NCBI RefSeq assembly: GCF_008327685.1
Contig: NZ_BDDE01000030.1
Coordinates: forward strand, 1-64,000
DNA: 64,000 bases
Direction: 5' to 3'
DNA from: Actinomadura sp. K4S16
GTDB taxonomy: Bacteria > Actinomycetota > Actinomycetes > Streptosporangiales > Streptosporangiaceae
Position numbers and translations under genes: made by a program. The notes under the pieces are model-generated. The model did no database searches, had not been told where the DNA came from, and was given only the letters and a program-made list of their open reading frames with translations. Every line of letters begins with the position of its first letter. Position 1 is the first letter of the stretch. Positions 55,410 to 62,716 of the stretch are shown here, in pieces.

Positions 55410-56817
55410 GAGCCTGTGGCCGGTGCGGATGGCGCGCGTCGCGGTCGTGGCCCCCGCCGGGTCCCTGCGCGACGCCCTTGCGCGGGTGGCGGACGCCGGG
55501 GTGGTCGAGCCCGAGCCCGGTCCGCGCCCCCACGGCCGACCGGGCGGCGCCGCACGGCCCCTGCCAGGGGCGGGAGGTCTGGAACCGGCGGTCCTCCCGT
55601 TCGCGCCCGATCCGCGCCGGCTGGCCGAGCGCAACCGCCCGGACCTGGTCGAAGGAGAGGCGCAGGTGCGGGAGCGCGCCGACGCCGCGGTCCGGAAGGG
55701 GCATGTGGCCGCGGTCGTCGGGTGGATGCCCCGCGCGGCCCACGCGGCGCTGGCCGCCCGGCTCGCCGAGGTCGGCGCCGCCCTGGTGCGGCTGCCGCAC
55801 CCGCGCGGCGTGGAGGCGCCGACCCTGCTGGCGGGGGAGGACCGCCGGGACAGCCTGCGCGGCTCCCTCGTGCCGCTGGTGGCGACCTACGGGCCCGTCC
55901 CGTACGCCGACCTCGATCCGACCCCGCTCGCGTCGGCGGCCTACGTCCTGATGTTCGGGATCATGTTCGGCGACGCGGGCCACGGGCTGATGCTGGTGGC
56001 GGCCGCCGCGGCCCTGGCGGCCGGGTGGCCGCGCCCGCCGGCGCGGTGGCGGCGGGCGTGGCCGTTCGTGCTGGGCGCCGGGATCGCCGCCACGGCGTTC
56101 GGGGTCCTGTACGGGGAGTTCTTCGGGCCGACCGGCGTCGTCCCCCGGCTGTGGCTCTCGCCGCTCGACAGCCCGGTCGAGCTGATGGTGTTCGCGGTCG
56201 GCCTCGGGACGGCCCTGCTGGCCGGCGCCTACGCGCTGGGCATCGTCAACCGGTGGAGGGAGGGCGGCTGGTCCGCGGCGCTGTACGAGCCCTCCGGCAT
56301 ATCCGGCGCCTCGGTGTTCCTCGGGTCGGGCGCCCTCGCGGCGGGCTTCTACTTCCACCGCCCCGTCGCGGCGGTCGCCGGCGGCGCCCTCGCGGTCCTC
56401 GGCCTGGTGCTGGCCTTCACCGGCTTCCTCGCGCGGGCGGGCGGCGGCGGCACGGGCGCGGTCGAAGCCGTCGTGGAGCTGTTCGACCTGGTCGTGCGGC
56501 TGGGCGCCAACGTGGTGTCGTTCGCGCGGCTGGCCGCGTTCGGGCTGACGCACGCGGCGCTGGCCGCGGTCGTCTGGACGGGTACCGCCGCCCTGTGGCG
56601 CCACGGCGGCGTCATGCCGGTCCTCGCCGTGGTCCTCTTCGTTCTGGGGACGGCGGTGACGTTCGCCCTGGAGGCGCTCGTCGCGGGCGTGCAGGCGCTC
56701 CGGCTGGAGTACTACGAGCTGTTCTCCCGGCTCTTCAACGCGCAGGGCCGGCCGTTCCGGCCCTGGCACATCCGCATGACGGCAGAGGAGGTGGACGCCG
56801 CATGTCCACAGGCGTGA
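55396..56817 (+). CDS. V/A-type ATPase subunit I (a-like stator membrane subunit)
   Basis: A 473-residue subunit that forms the proton half-channels beside the rotor ring. The N-terminal cytoplasmic arm is short (about 165 residues; usual proteins are 600-700 in total), then PTPLASAAYVLMFGIMFGDA and GHGLMLVAAAAALAAGW open the membrane part, with six to eight helices; VRLGANVVSFARLAAFGLTH contains the essential arginine region, and ALVAGVQALRLEYYELFSRL is the conserved C-terminal helix. GGAGG lies six bases before ATG 55396. The reduced arm is notable because it normally contacts two peripheral stalks. Confidence 0.87.
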   Translation: MRWPESLWPVRMARVAVVAPAGSLRDALARVADAGVVEPEPGPRPHGRPGGAARPLPGAGGLEPAVLPFAPDPRRLAERNRPDLVEGEAQVRERADAAVRKGHVAAVVGWMPRAAHAALAARLAEVGAALVRLPHPRGVEAPTLLAGEDRRDSLRGSLVPLVATYGPVPYADLDPTPLASAAYVLMFGIMFGDAGHGLMLVAAAAALAAGWPRPPARWRRAWPFVLGAGIAATAFGVLYGEFFGPTGVVPRLWLSPLDSPVELMVFAVGLGTALLAGAYALGIVNRWREGGWSAALYEPSGISGASVFLGSGALAAGFYFHRPVAAVAGGALAVLGLVLAFTGFLARAGGGGTGAVEAVVELFDLVVRLGANVVSFARLAAFGLTHAALAAVVWTGTAALWRHGGVMPVLAVVLFVLGTAVTFALEALVAGVQALRLEYYELFSRLFNAQGRPFRPWHIRMTAEEVDAACPQA

Positions 56818-57053
56818 TGGCGGCCGGGCAGGTGGCGGCCGCGAACTGGGCCCCGTACGTGGGCGCCGGGATAGCGGTCGCCGGGGCCTCGATCGCCGCC
56901 GGCGTCGCGGTCGCCTACACCGGCGCCGCGGCGCTCGCCGCGCTGAGCGAGCGCCCCGAGCTGTTCGGGCGCGCGATGGTCATCGTCGGGCTCGCCGAGG
57001 GCATCGCCATCTACGGGTTGATCATCGGCATCATCCTGATCGGGAAGGCATGA
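56802..57053 (+). CDS. V/A-type ATPase proteolipid subunit K
   Basis: An 83-residue two-helix proteolipid, the single-hairpin ring subunit. Helix 1 is VGAGIAVAGASIAAGVAVAY, helix 2 is AMVIVGLAEGIAIYGLIIGI with the ion-carrying Glu in GLAEGIAIYG. The Gln of helix 1 and the Ser/Thr after the Glu that mark Na+-binding rings are absent, so H+ is the likelier coupling ion (inference). GAGGAGGTGG lies before the ATG; the gene overlaps subunit I by 16 bp and subunit F by 4 bp. Confidence 0.92.
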   Translation: MSTGVMAAGQVAAANWAPYVGAGIAVAGASIAAGVAVAYTGAAALAALSERPELFGRAMVIVGLAEGIAIYGLIIGIILIGKA

Positions 57054-57304
57054 GCTCCGCGAACGGTACCGGGGGAAGCGCCGCCGGCCGTGTCGCCGTG
57101 CTGGGGGAGCGCGCCCGTGTGGAGGGCTACGGACTCGCCGGGGCGCTGGTCAGCCCGGCGGACGGCGCCGGGGAGGTCCGGTCCGCCTGGGAGGCGCTCG
57201 ACGACGAGGTGGCCGTCGTGGTGATGACGCCCGCCGCCGCCGAAGTCCTGGAGGACGCGCGCCACCGGCGTCCAGGGGTCCTGACCGTGGTGATGCCGCC
57301 GTGA
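57050..57304 (+). CDS. V/A-type ATPase subunit F
   Basis: An 84-residue central-shaft subunit. RVAVLGERARVEGYGLAGAL is the family N-terminal strand-turn-helix (usually ..(I/V)GD.d...GF.LaG), followed by VRSAWEALDDEVAVVVMTPA and a final strand GVLTVVMPP. Subunit F binds D and can regulate hydrolysis. It overlaps K and E genes by 4 bp each. Confidence 0.86.
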   Translation: MSSANGTGGSAAGRVAVLGERARVEGYGLAGALVSPADGAGEVRSAWEALDDEVAVVVMTPAAAEVLEDARHRRPGVLTVVMPP

Positions 57305-57825
57305 CCGGTGACCGTCGCATCGAGAACGCGCTCGCACCGGTGCGCGCGGCCTTGGCGGACGGCGCCCGCGCCGAGGCCGCCCGCCTCGTCGCCGACGCCG
57401 AACGCGACGCCGCCGCGATCGTGGGCCGGGCCCGCGCCGAGGCGGCCCGGATCCTGGACGACGCGCGGGCGGCGGGACGCGCCGACGGGGCGCTGGCCGC
57501 CGCGGCGGAGCGCTCCCGGGCGCGCGCGGCCTCGCGCGCGATCGTCCTGCGGGCGCGCAGGGAGGCCTACGAGGAGCTGCGCCGCCGGATCGGCGGCGAG
57601 GTCCGGGCCCTGTTCGACGGCCCGGACGCCCCGGCGAACGAGCGGGCGCTGACGGCGAGGGCCCGCGGACTGCTCGGGTCGGGCGCGCTCGTCGGGCGGG
57701 CGAGCGGCGGCGGCCTGGTCGCCCGCGGTCCCGACGCGGAGGTGGACCTGTCCGCCCGCGCCCTCACCGACCGGGCGGTGGCGGCTCTCGGGACGGAGGC
57801 GGCGGAGCTGTGGGCGCCGAGGTGA
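57301..57825 (+). CDS. V/A-type ATPase peripheral-stalk subunit E
   Basis: A 174-residue stalk subunit: an N-terminal coiled coil (ALAPVRAALADGARAEAARL to ARAASRAIVLRARREAYEEL) and a small C-terminal globular part with GGGLVARGPDAEVDLSARAL, matching the usual E-subunit ending where a strand 'GG' precedes a conserved D. It starts at GTG overlapping the F-gene stop (GTGA). It pairs with the G/H-like subunit, encoded here six genes upstream. Confidence 0.84.
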   Translation: MTGDRRIENALAPVRAALADGARAEAARLVADAERDAAAIVGRARAEAARILDDARAAGRADGALAAAAERSRARAASRAIVLRARREAYEELRRRIGGEVRALFDGPDAPANERALTARARGLLGSGALVGRASGGGLVARGPDAEVDLSARALTDRAVAALGTEAAELWAPR

Positions 57826-59318
57826 CCCGCGTCAACGGCCCCCTCGTGGAGACGTCCGGCATGCGCGGCACGGCGATGAACGACGTGGTCGAGCTCGGCC
57901 CGGCCCGCCTCCCCGGCGAGATCGTCGCGCTGGAGGGCGACGCGGCCACCGTCCAGGCCTACGAGTACACCGGCGGGCTCGCGCCCGGCGCGGCCGCCGC
58001 CACGACCGGCCGCGCCCTGTCCGCCCCGCTGGGCCCGCACCTGCTCGGCGGCGTCTTCGACGGGCTGCTGCGCCCGCTGAGCGATGCGGGGGTCTGGCTC
58101 GACCCGTCCACCCGCGCCGTGCAGGCGGACGCGCGCCGGACGGAGTACTGGCCGGTCCGGCGGCCCCGCCCCTATGCCGAGCGGCTCGACGCCGACACGC
58201 CCCTGCACACCGGGCAGCGCGTCATCGACCTGCTCTTCCCCGTGCCGTTCGGCGGGACGGTCGCCGTCCCCGGCGGGTTCGGGACGGGCAAGACGATGCT
58301 GCTGCAGCAGGTCGCCAAGTGGTGCGACGCCGACGTGATCGTCTACGTCGGGTGCGGCGAGCGCGGGAACGAGATGGCCGACGTGCTCGAAGAACTCGCG
58401 GAGCTGGACGACCCCCGGACGGGCGGAAGGCTCGCCGACCGCACCGTCGTCATCGCCAACACCTCCAACATGCCGATGATGGCCCGCGAGGCGGGCGTGC
58501 ACAGCGGCGTCACCGTGGCCGAGTACTTCCGCGACCAGGGCAGGGACGCCGTCGTCATCGCCGACTCGACCTCGCGGTGGGCGGAGGCGCTGCGCGAGTT
58601 CGCCTCCCGGGCCGGGGAGCTGCCCGGCGAGGAGGGCTATCCGGCCGCGCTGCCGTCCGCGCTCGCCGCCTTCTACGAGCGCGCCGGACGGGTCCGGACG
58701 CGGGACGGCGCCGAGGGCTCGGTCACCGTCATCGGCGCGGTGTCCCCGCCGGGCGGTGACATGACCGAGCCCGTCACCGCCTACACCGAACGGTTCGTGC
58801 GGGCGCGCTGGAGCCTGGACAAGGACCTGGCCTATTCGCGGCACTACCCGGCGGTCTCCTGGTCGGGGTCCTTCGCCAGGGACGTCCCGGTCCTGGCGCG
58901 CAGCCACGCCGCCGCCGGAGACCCGGAGTGGGCGCATCGCCGCGCGCGCACGGCGGGCCTGCTGGCAGAGGCCGACCGCCTGACCGCCCTCGCCGAGCTC
59001 GTCGGCACCGGGACGCTGCCGGCCGCCGAACGCGTGACGCTCGTGGCAGGGCGCCTGCTGCGGGAAGGCGTCCTGCAGCAGAGCGCCCTCAGCCCGAACG
59101 ACGCTTCCTGCACCCCCGAGCGCACCGCCGCGCTGACCGATGCCGTCCTCGCCGTGGTGGACCGGTGCCAGGACCTGGCCGGCCGCGGAGTCGCCGCCTC
59201 CGCCATCGAGGACGTGGACTACTCGCCCCTCGTGCGGGCCCGCGAGGACGCCCGGACCGCGGCGGACGTCCGCGAGCGCCGCGACACGATCCTGAGCAGG
59301 CTGGACGGGCTGCCGTGA
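57810..59318 (+). CDS. atpA: V/A-type ATPase catalytic subunit A, compact form
   Basis: A 502-residue catalytic subunit; usual A subunits are about 580-590. Walker A is GGFGTGKTMLLQQ (GGFGTGKT at 155-162), preceded by YWPVRRPRPYAERL and PLHTGQRVIDLLFPVPFGGT; GCGERGNEMADVLEEL carries the catalytic Glu, VVIADSTSRWAEALRE Walker B, and GAVSPPGGDMTEPVT follows. The P-loop comes about 75 residues earlier than usual because the 'non-homologous' bulge between the N-terminal barrel and the nucleotide domain is reduced to a short linker. GTG start inside the end of subunit E (16-bp overlap). Confidence 0.93.
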   Translation: MGAEVTRVNGPLVETSGMRGTAMNDVVELGPARLPGEIVALEGDAATVQAYEYTGGLAPGAAAATTGRALSAPLGPHLLGGVFDGLLRPLSDAGVWLDPSTRAVQADARRTEYWPVRRPRPYAERLDADTPLHTGQRVIDLLFPVPFGGTVAVPGGFGTGKTMLLQQVAKWCDADVIVYVGCGERGNEMADVLEELAELDDPRTGGRLADRTVVIANTSNMPMMAREAGVHSGVTVAEYFRDQGRDAVVIADSTSRWAEALREFASRAGELPGEEGYPAALPSALAAFYERAGRVRTRDGAEGSVTVIGAVSPPGGDMTEPVTAYTERFVRARWSLDKDLAYSRHYPAVSWSGSFARDVPVLARSHAAAGDPEWAHRRARTAGLLAEADRLTALAELVGTGTLPAAERVTLVAGRLLREGVLQQSALSPNDASCTPERTAALTDAVLAVVDRCQDLAGRGVAASAIEDVDYSPLVRAREDARTAADVRERRDTILSRLDGLP

Positions 59319-60808
59319 CCGGGGACGCCGACCCGCGGCAGGCGGCGGGGCGCGGCGGCTGGCCGAGGCCCTCTTACACCGGGATCGCGCGGGTCCGCGG
59401 ACCGCTCGTGGTCGTGACGGGCGCCGGGAGCGTCGGATGGGACGAGTTCGCCGACATCCAGATCGGCCCGGACGACAACCTCCCAGAAGACGACCGTGCA
59501 GAGACCGAACGCGCAGGCGGCGACGCCTCGGACGACAGGGGCCCGGACGCCGACCGCCACGGGCTCGTGCTGGACACCGCGCGCGACCGCGTGCTCGTGC
59601 AGGTGCTGGAGGGCACCGGCGGCCTGCGCACGGAGGGCATGCGTGTCACCTTCAGCGGCGCGCCGCTGCGCGTCCCGGTCGGGACGGCCTGGCTCGGACG
59701 CGTCTGCGACGGGATGGGGCAGCCGCTCGACGGCGGCCCGCCGGTGCTGGGCGGCGCCGACGCCCCGGTGGCCGGCGTCCCCCTGAACCCCGTGCACCGC
59801 GAACCGCCCGCCGAGCCGGTGCTGACCGGGATCTCCGCCATCGACGCGCTCACCACTCTGGCCCGGGGCCAGAAGCTGCCGATCTTCTCCCGCGCCGGGC
59901 TCCCGCACCTGGAGTTGGCGGCCCAGATCGCCGCGCAGGCGTCGGCGGGCGACGAGCCCTTCTGCGTCGTCTTCGCCGCGATGGGCCTGACCCACGCCGA
60001 CGCCGCCGCCGTCCGGGAGACGCTGGAGGGCCGCTCCGCCTCCGGCGAGCTGGTGCTGCTGCTCAACCTCGCCGACGCCCCCGTGATCGAGCGGACCCTC
60101 ACCCCCCGCATCGCGCTGACCGCGGCCGAGCACCTCGCCTTCGAGGAGGGGCGGCACGTCCTGGTCGTCATGGGCGACATGACGTCCTACTGCGAGGCGC
60201 TGCGCGAGGTGTCCGCCGCGCGCGGCGAGATCCCCGCGCGGCGCGCCTACCCCGGCTACCTCTACAGCGACCTGGCCTCCCTCTACGAGCGGTGCGGGCG
60301 CGTCCGCGGACGCCCCGGATCGGTCACGCTCGTCCCCGTCCTGACGATGCCCGGCGGCGACATCACGCACCCCGTGCCCGACCTGACGGGCTACATCACC
60401 GAGGGCCAGATCGTCCTGTCCGAGGAGCTGCACGCGCTCGGCGTGTACCCGCCCGTCGACGCGCTGGAGTCGCTGTCGCGGCTCATGCGCAAGGCCGCCG
60501 GACCCGGCCGCACGCGCGCCGACCACCTCGACGTCGCCGCGCAGACGACGGCCGCCCTCGCCGGGGCCCGCCGCGCCCGCGAGCTCGGCGAGCTCATCGG
60601 AGCGGGCGCCCTCAGCGACACCGACCGCCACTACCTCGACTTCGAGCGCGCCTGCCGCGAGACCCTCATCTCCCAGGGCAGGACGGAGGCCCGCGCGCTC
60701 GACCGGACGCTGGACAGGGCGTGGCAGGCGCTCGCCGCCCTGCCGCGCCGCGAACTCACGATGCTGCCGCGCGAGATGATCGACGACCACCTCGGGCGGG
60801 GGCGGTGA
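59315..60808 (+). CDS. atpB: V/A-type ATPase subunit B
   Basis: A 497-residue non-catalytic subunit. TGIARVRGPLVVVTGAGSVG opens the barrel, EPVLTGISAIDALTTLARGQ KLPIFSRAGLPH is the B-specific segment replacing a Walker A, ALREVSAARGEIPARRAYPG and YLYSDLASLYERCGRV match B subunits closely. An acidic insertion rich in Asp/Glu (about residues 52-80) interrupts the N-terminal barrel and is not usual. GTG start overlaps the A-subunit stop by 4 bp. Confidence 0.93.
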   Translation: MTGDADPRQAAGRGGWPRPSYTGIARVRGPLVVVTGAGSVGWDEFADIQIGPDDNLPEDDRAETERAGGDASDDRGPDADRHGLVLDTARDRVLVQVLEGTGGLRTEGMRVTFSGAPLRVPVGTAWLGRVCDGMGQPLDGGPPVLGGADAPVAGVPLNPVHREPPAEPVLTGISAIDALTTLARGQKLPIFSRAGLPHLELAAQIAAQASAGDEPFCVVFAAMGLTHADAAAVRETLEGRSASGELVLLLNLADAPVIERTLTPRIALTAAEHLAFEEGRHVLVVMGDMTSYCEALREVSAARGEIPARRAYPGYLYSDLASLYERCGRVRGRPGSVTLVPVLTMPGGDITHPVPDLTGYITEGQIVLSEELHALGVYPPVDALESLSRLMRKAAGPGRTRADHLDVAAQTTAALAGARRARELGELIGAGALSDTDRHYLDFERACRETLISQGRTEARALDRTLDRAWQALAALPRRELTMLPREMIDDHLGRGR

Positions 60809-61410
60809 ACACCGGACCGCGGGGGCGCGCGGGGCGGCTCTGGCTCCGGCAGCGCATCGCGGCCGCCGAAGCCGCCCTCGACCTGCTGGAACGCAAGCTC
60901 GGCATCCTGCGGGACGAGCAGGCAGGGCTCCACCGGGTCGCCGAGGAAACCGGCGCGGAATGGGAGCGCCGCTGCCGGGAGGCCGACCGGCTGCTGGCGC
61001 GCGCCGCCTTGCTGGGCGGACGCCGCGTGCTGCCCCTGGCCACGACCGGAGAGCCCGCCGGCCTGACCGTGGAGCACACCTCCCTCATGGGGGTGGCCTA
61101 TCCCCGGCGCATCCGCTTCGAGGCGCCCGTCGGGTCCGCGCCGTCGCCGTCCGGCGTCGCCCTGGCCCCGGCGCGGCGGGCCTGCCGGGCCGCGCTCGAA
61201 GCCGCCTGCGCGCACGCCGCCGCGACGGCCGCCGCGGCCGCCGTCGACGCCGAGGCCGCCGCCACGCGGCAGCGCATCCGCGCGGTCGAACGCCGCCGCC
61301 TTCCCCGGCTGCGCTCCGCACTGGAACAGATCGAGGTCGCCCTGGAGGAGCGCGAACGCGAGGACGGCGCCCGCCTGCGCCTGATCACGGGCCACGACGG
61401 CCGGTCCTGA
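60805..61410 (+). CDS. atpD: V/A-type ATPase central-shaft subunit D
   Basis: A 201-residue rotor-shaft subunit, two long helices of a coiled coil with a short centre. LWLRQRIAAAEAALDLLERK at the N-terminus and AVERRRLPRLRSALEQIEVA LEER at the C-terminus match the family (..L...l..a..g..lLk.Kr..L.; ..k.kRRVNALE...IP). GTG start overlaps the B-subunit stop (GTGA). It ends the operon; 180 bp later comes an SPFH gene on the same strand. Confidence 0.88.
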   Translation: MNTGPRGRAGRLWLRQRIAAAEAALDLLERKLGILRDEQAGLHRVAEETGAEWERRCREADRLLARAALLGGRRVLPLATTGEPAGLTVEHTSLMGVAYPRRIRFEAPVGSAPSPSGVALAPARRACRAALEAACAHAAATAAAAAVDAEAAATRQRIRAVERRRLPRLRSALEQIEVALEEREREDGARLRLITGHDGRS

Positions 61411-61590
61411 GCACGGCGGACGCATGCCCGGTCGTGCCTTTCGCAATCCCCGGTCGTCCTCTACATGGTCGGTCTCGCCGAATTGGTGGCCGTGCCCGAT
61501 GGCGAAGCGGCCGCGTAGCGGTCATGGTGGAATCACGGGTCACCCGGTGAAGGGGCCCGGCCCGAGCGCCGCAACGCCACGGGAGGACGC

Positions 61591-62217
61591 ATGAGCAGGA
61601 ATCTCCTGCGAGGCGATCCGACGGCCGCCGCCTCGCCCCATCGGGACGAGCTGCTGCCCGGCTTCCTCACCTGGACGTCGCTCGCCGTCCTGGCCCTGCT
61701 CGTGCTGATCACGATGCTGGTCATCGCGTCGCTGCGAGTCGTGCCCGAAGGGGAGCGCCTGGTGGTCTCCCGGCTCGGCCGCCCTCCCACGGTGCGGGGG
61801 CCGGGCCGTGCGCTGGTGGTGCCGGGCGTCGACCGGTGGGTCCGCGTCCCCCTGCGCTGGAGTCCGATGGACGTATGGCTCGAAGCGTCCACCCGGGACG
61901 GGGTGCTCCTGCGGCTGAAGGCGATCGTCCTCGTGGCGGTGTCCGACCCCGCCCGCCATGCGCTGCGGCCGGTTCCGCAGACGGCGGCGGTCAGCTTCAT
62001 CGTGGAGGGCCGGCTGCGCCGCCACATCGCGGACCGGGACCTGAACGAACTGGGCGGGCTGACCTCCGACCAGATGAGACTCCTGACCAGCGACCTGGAT
62101 GAGGCCGTCGGCGAATGGGGGCTGACGGTCACGCTGCTGGAAGTCGTCCGAGCCGACGTCCCCCTCGCAGGCCTGAACCGATGGCTCGCCGACCGCGCCC
62201 CTGCTCCGCCGCAGTGA
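61591..62217 (+). CDS. Small SPFH/Band 7 domain membrane protein
   Basis: A 208-residue protein with one N-terminal membrane helix (TSLAVLALLVLITMLVIASL, about 29-48) followed by a short SPFH domain: RVVPEGERLVVSRLGRPPTV, GPGRALVVPGVDRWVRVPLR and LRRHIADRDLNELGGLTSDQ. It lacks the usual C-terminal coiled coil. SPFH proteins organise membrane microdomains and chaperone membrane complexes; position directly behind the V-type ATPase operon suggests, but does not prove, a link with it. GGGAGGACGC precedes the ATG. Confidence 0.83.
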   Translation: MSRNLLRGDPTAAASPHRDELLPGFLTWTSLAVLALLVLITMLVIASLRVVPEGERLVVSRLGRPPTVRGPGRALVVPGVDRWVRVPLRWSPMDVWLEASTRDGVLLRLKAIVLVAVSDPARHALRPVPQTAAVSFIVEGRLRRHIADRDLNELGGLTSDQMRLLTSDLDEAVGEWGLTVTLLEVVRADVPLAGLNRWLADRAPAPPQ

Positions 62218-62244
62218 GGCTCGGGACGGCCGACCAATGAGCAC

Positions 62245-62700
62245 TCAAGCGAGAGGCCGCCAGCGACCCTCGTAGGCGGGGCCTTCGAGGCGGTAGCGTT
62301 TCGGGGCGCCGTTTCCGCGCCACTCGACTCGCATCACTCTGGCGTTCTTCGGCACGGCGCGATGGGGCACGAGCAGTTCTTCGAGCGCGTCATAGCGGGC
62401 ATCGACTCCTCCCTGCACCGGATGGTCCTCCTCAGGGTTCGTGCCCGCCTCGAACCGGTCGTGCCAGGCAATGAAGATCGCCCACTGCTCCCGTTCCATG
62501 GCCAATACGTCGGTGCTCAGGGGCCAGACGCGGTGTTCCGCGCCACCGCCCCTTCCAGGTAGCGCCCAGAAGTAGTGCGGAACGCCGTCGATATCCGCGA
62601 TGCCTCCCCTCGGGCCGTCGTACCACTCGAATTCGACGTGCACCCGTTCGAAGCCCGTGGACGACGGCGTTTCCTCCGCGCTCCGCTCCATGCCGCCCAT
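62245..62700 (-). CDS. Conserved hypothetical protein, 151 aa
   Basis: I cannot assign a function. The protein is soluble and aromatic-rich: VHVEFEWYDGPRGGIADIDG, VPHYFWALPG, REQWAIFIAWHDRFEAG and a C-terminal RLEGPAYEGRWRPLA. The YDGPRxGIADxxGxPHxF pattern recurs in actinomycete hypothetical proteins. ATG 62700 is four bases after GATAAT, which could be a -10 placing the transcript start at the codon (leaderless); ATG 62691 is the alternative. The 3' end lies 28 bp from the SPFH gene stop, convergent. Confidence 0.62.
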   Translation of the reverse strand: MGGMERSAEETPSSTGFERVHVEFEWYDGPRGGIADIDGVPHYFWALPGRGGGAEHRVWPLSTDVLAMEREQWAIFIAWHDRFEAGTNPEEDHPVQGGVDARYDALEELLVPHRAVPKNARVMRVEWRGNGAPKRYRLEGPAYEGRWRPLA

Positions 62701-62716
62701 GGTAATTATCCCGCGT

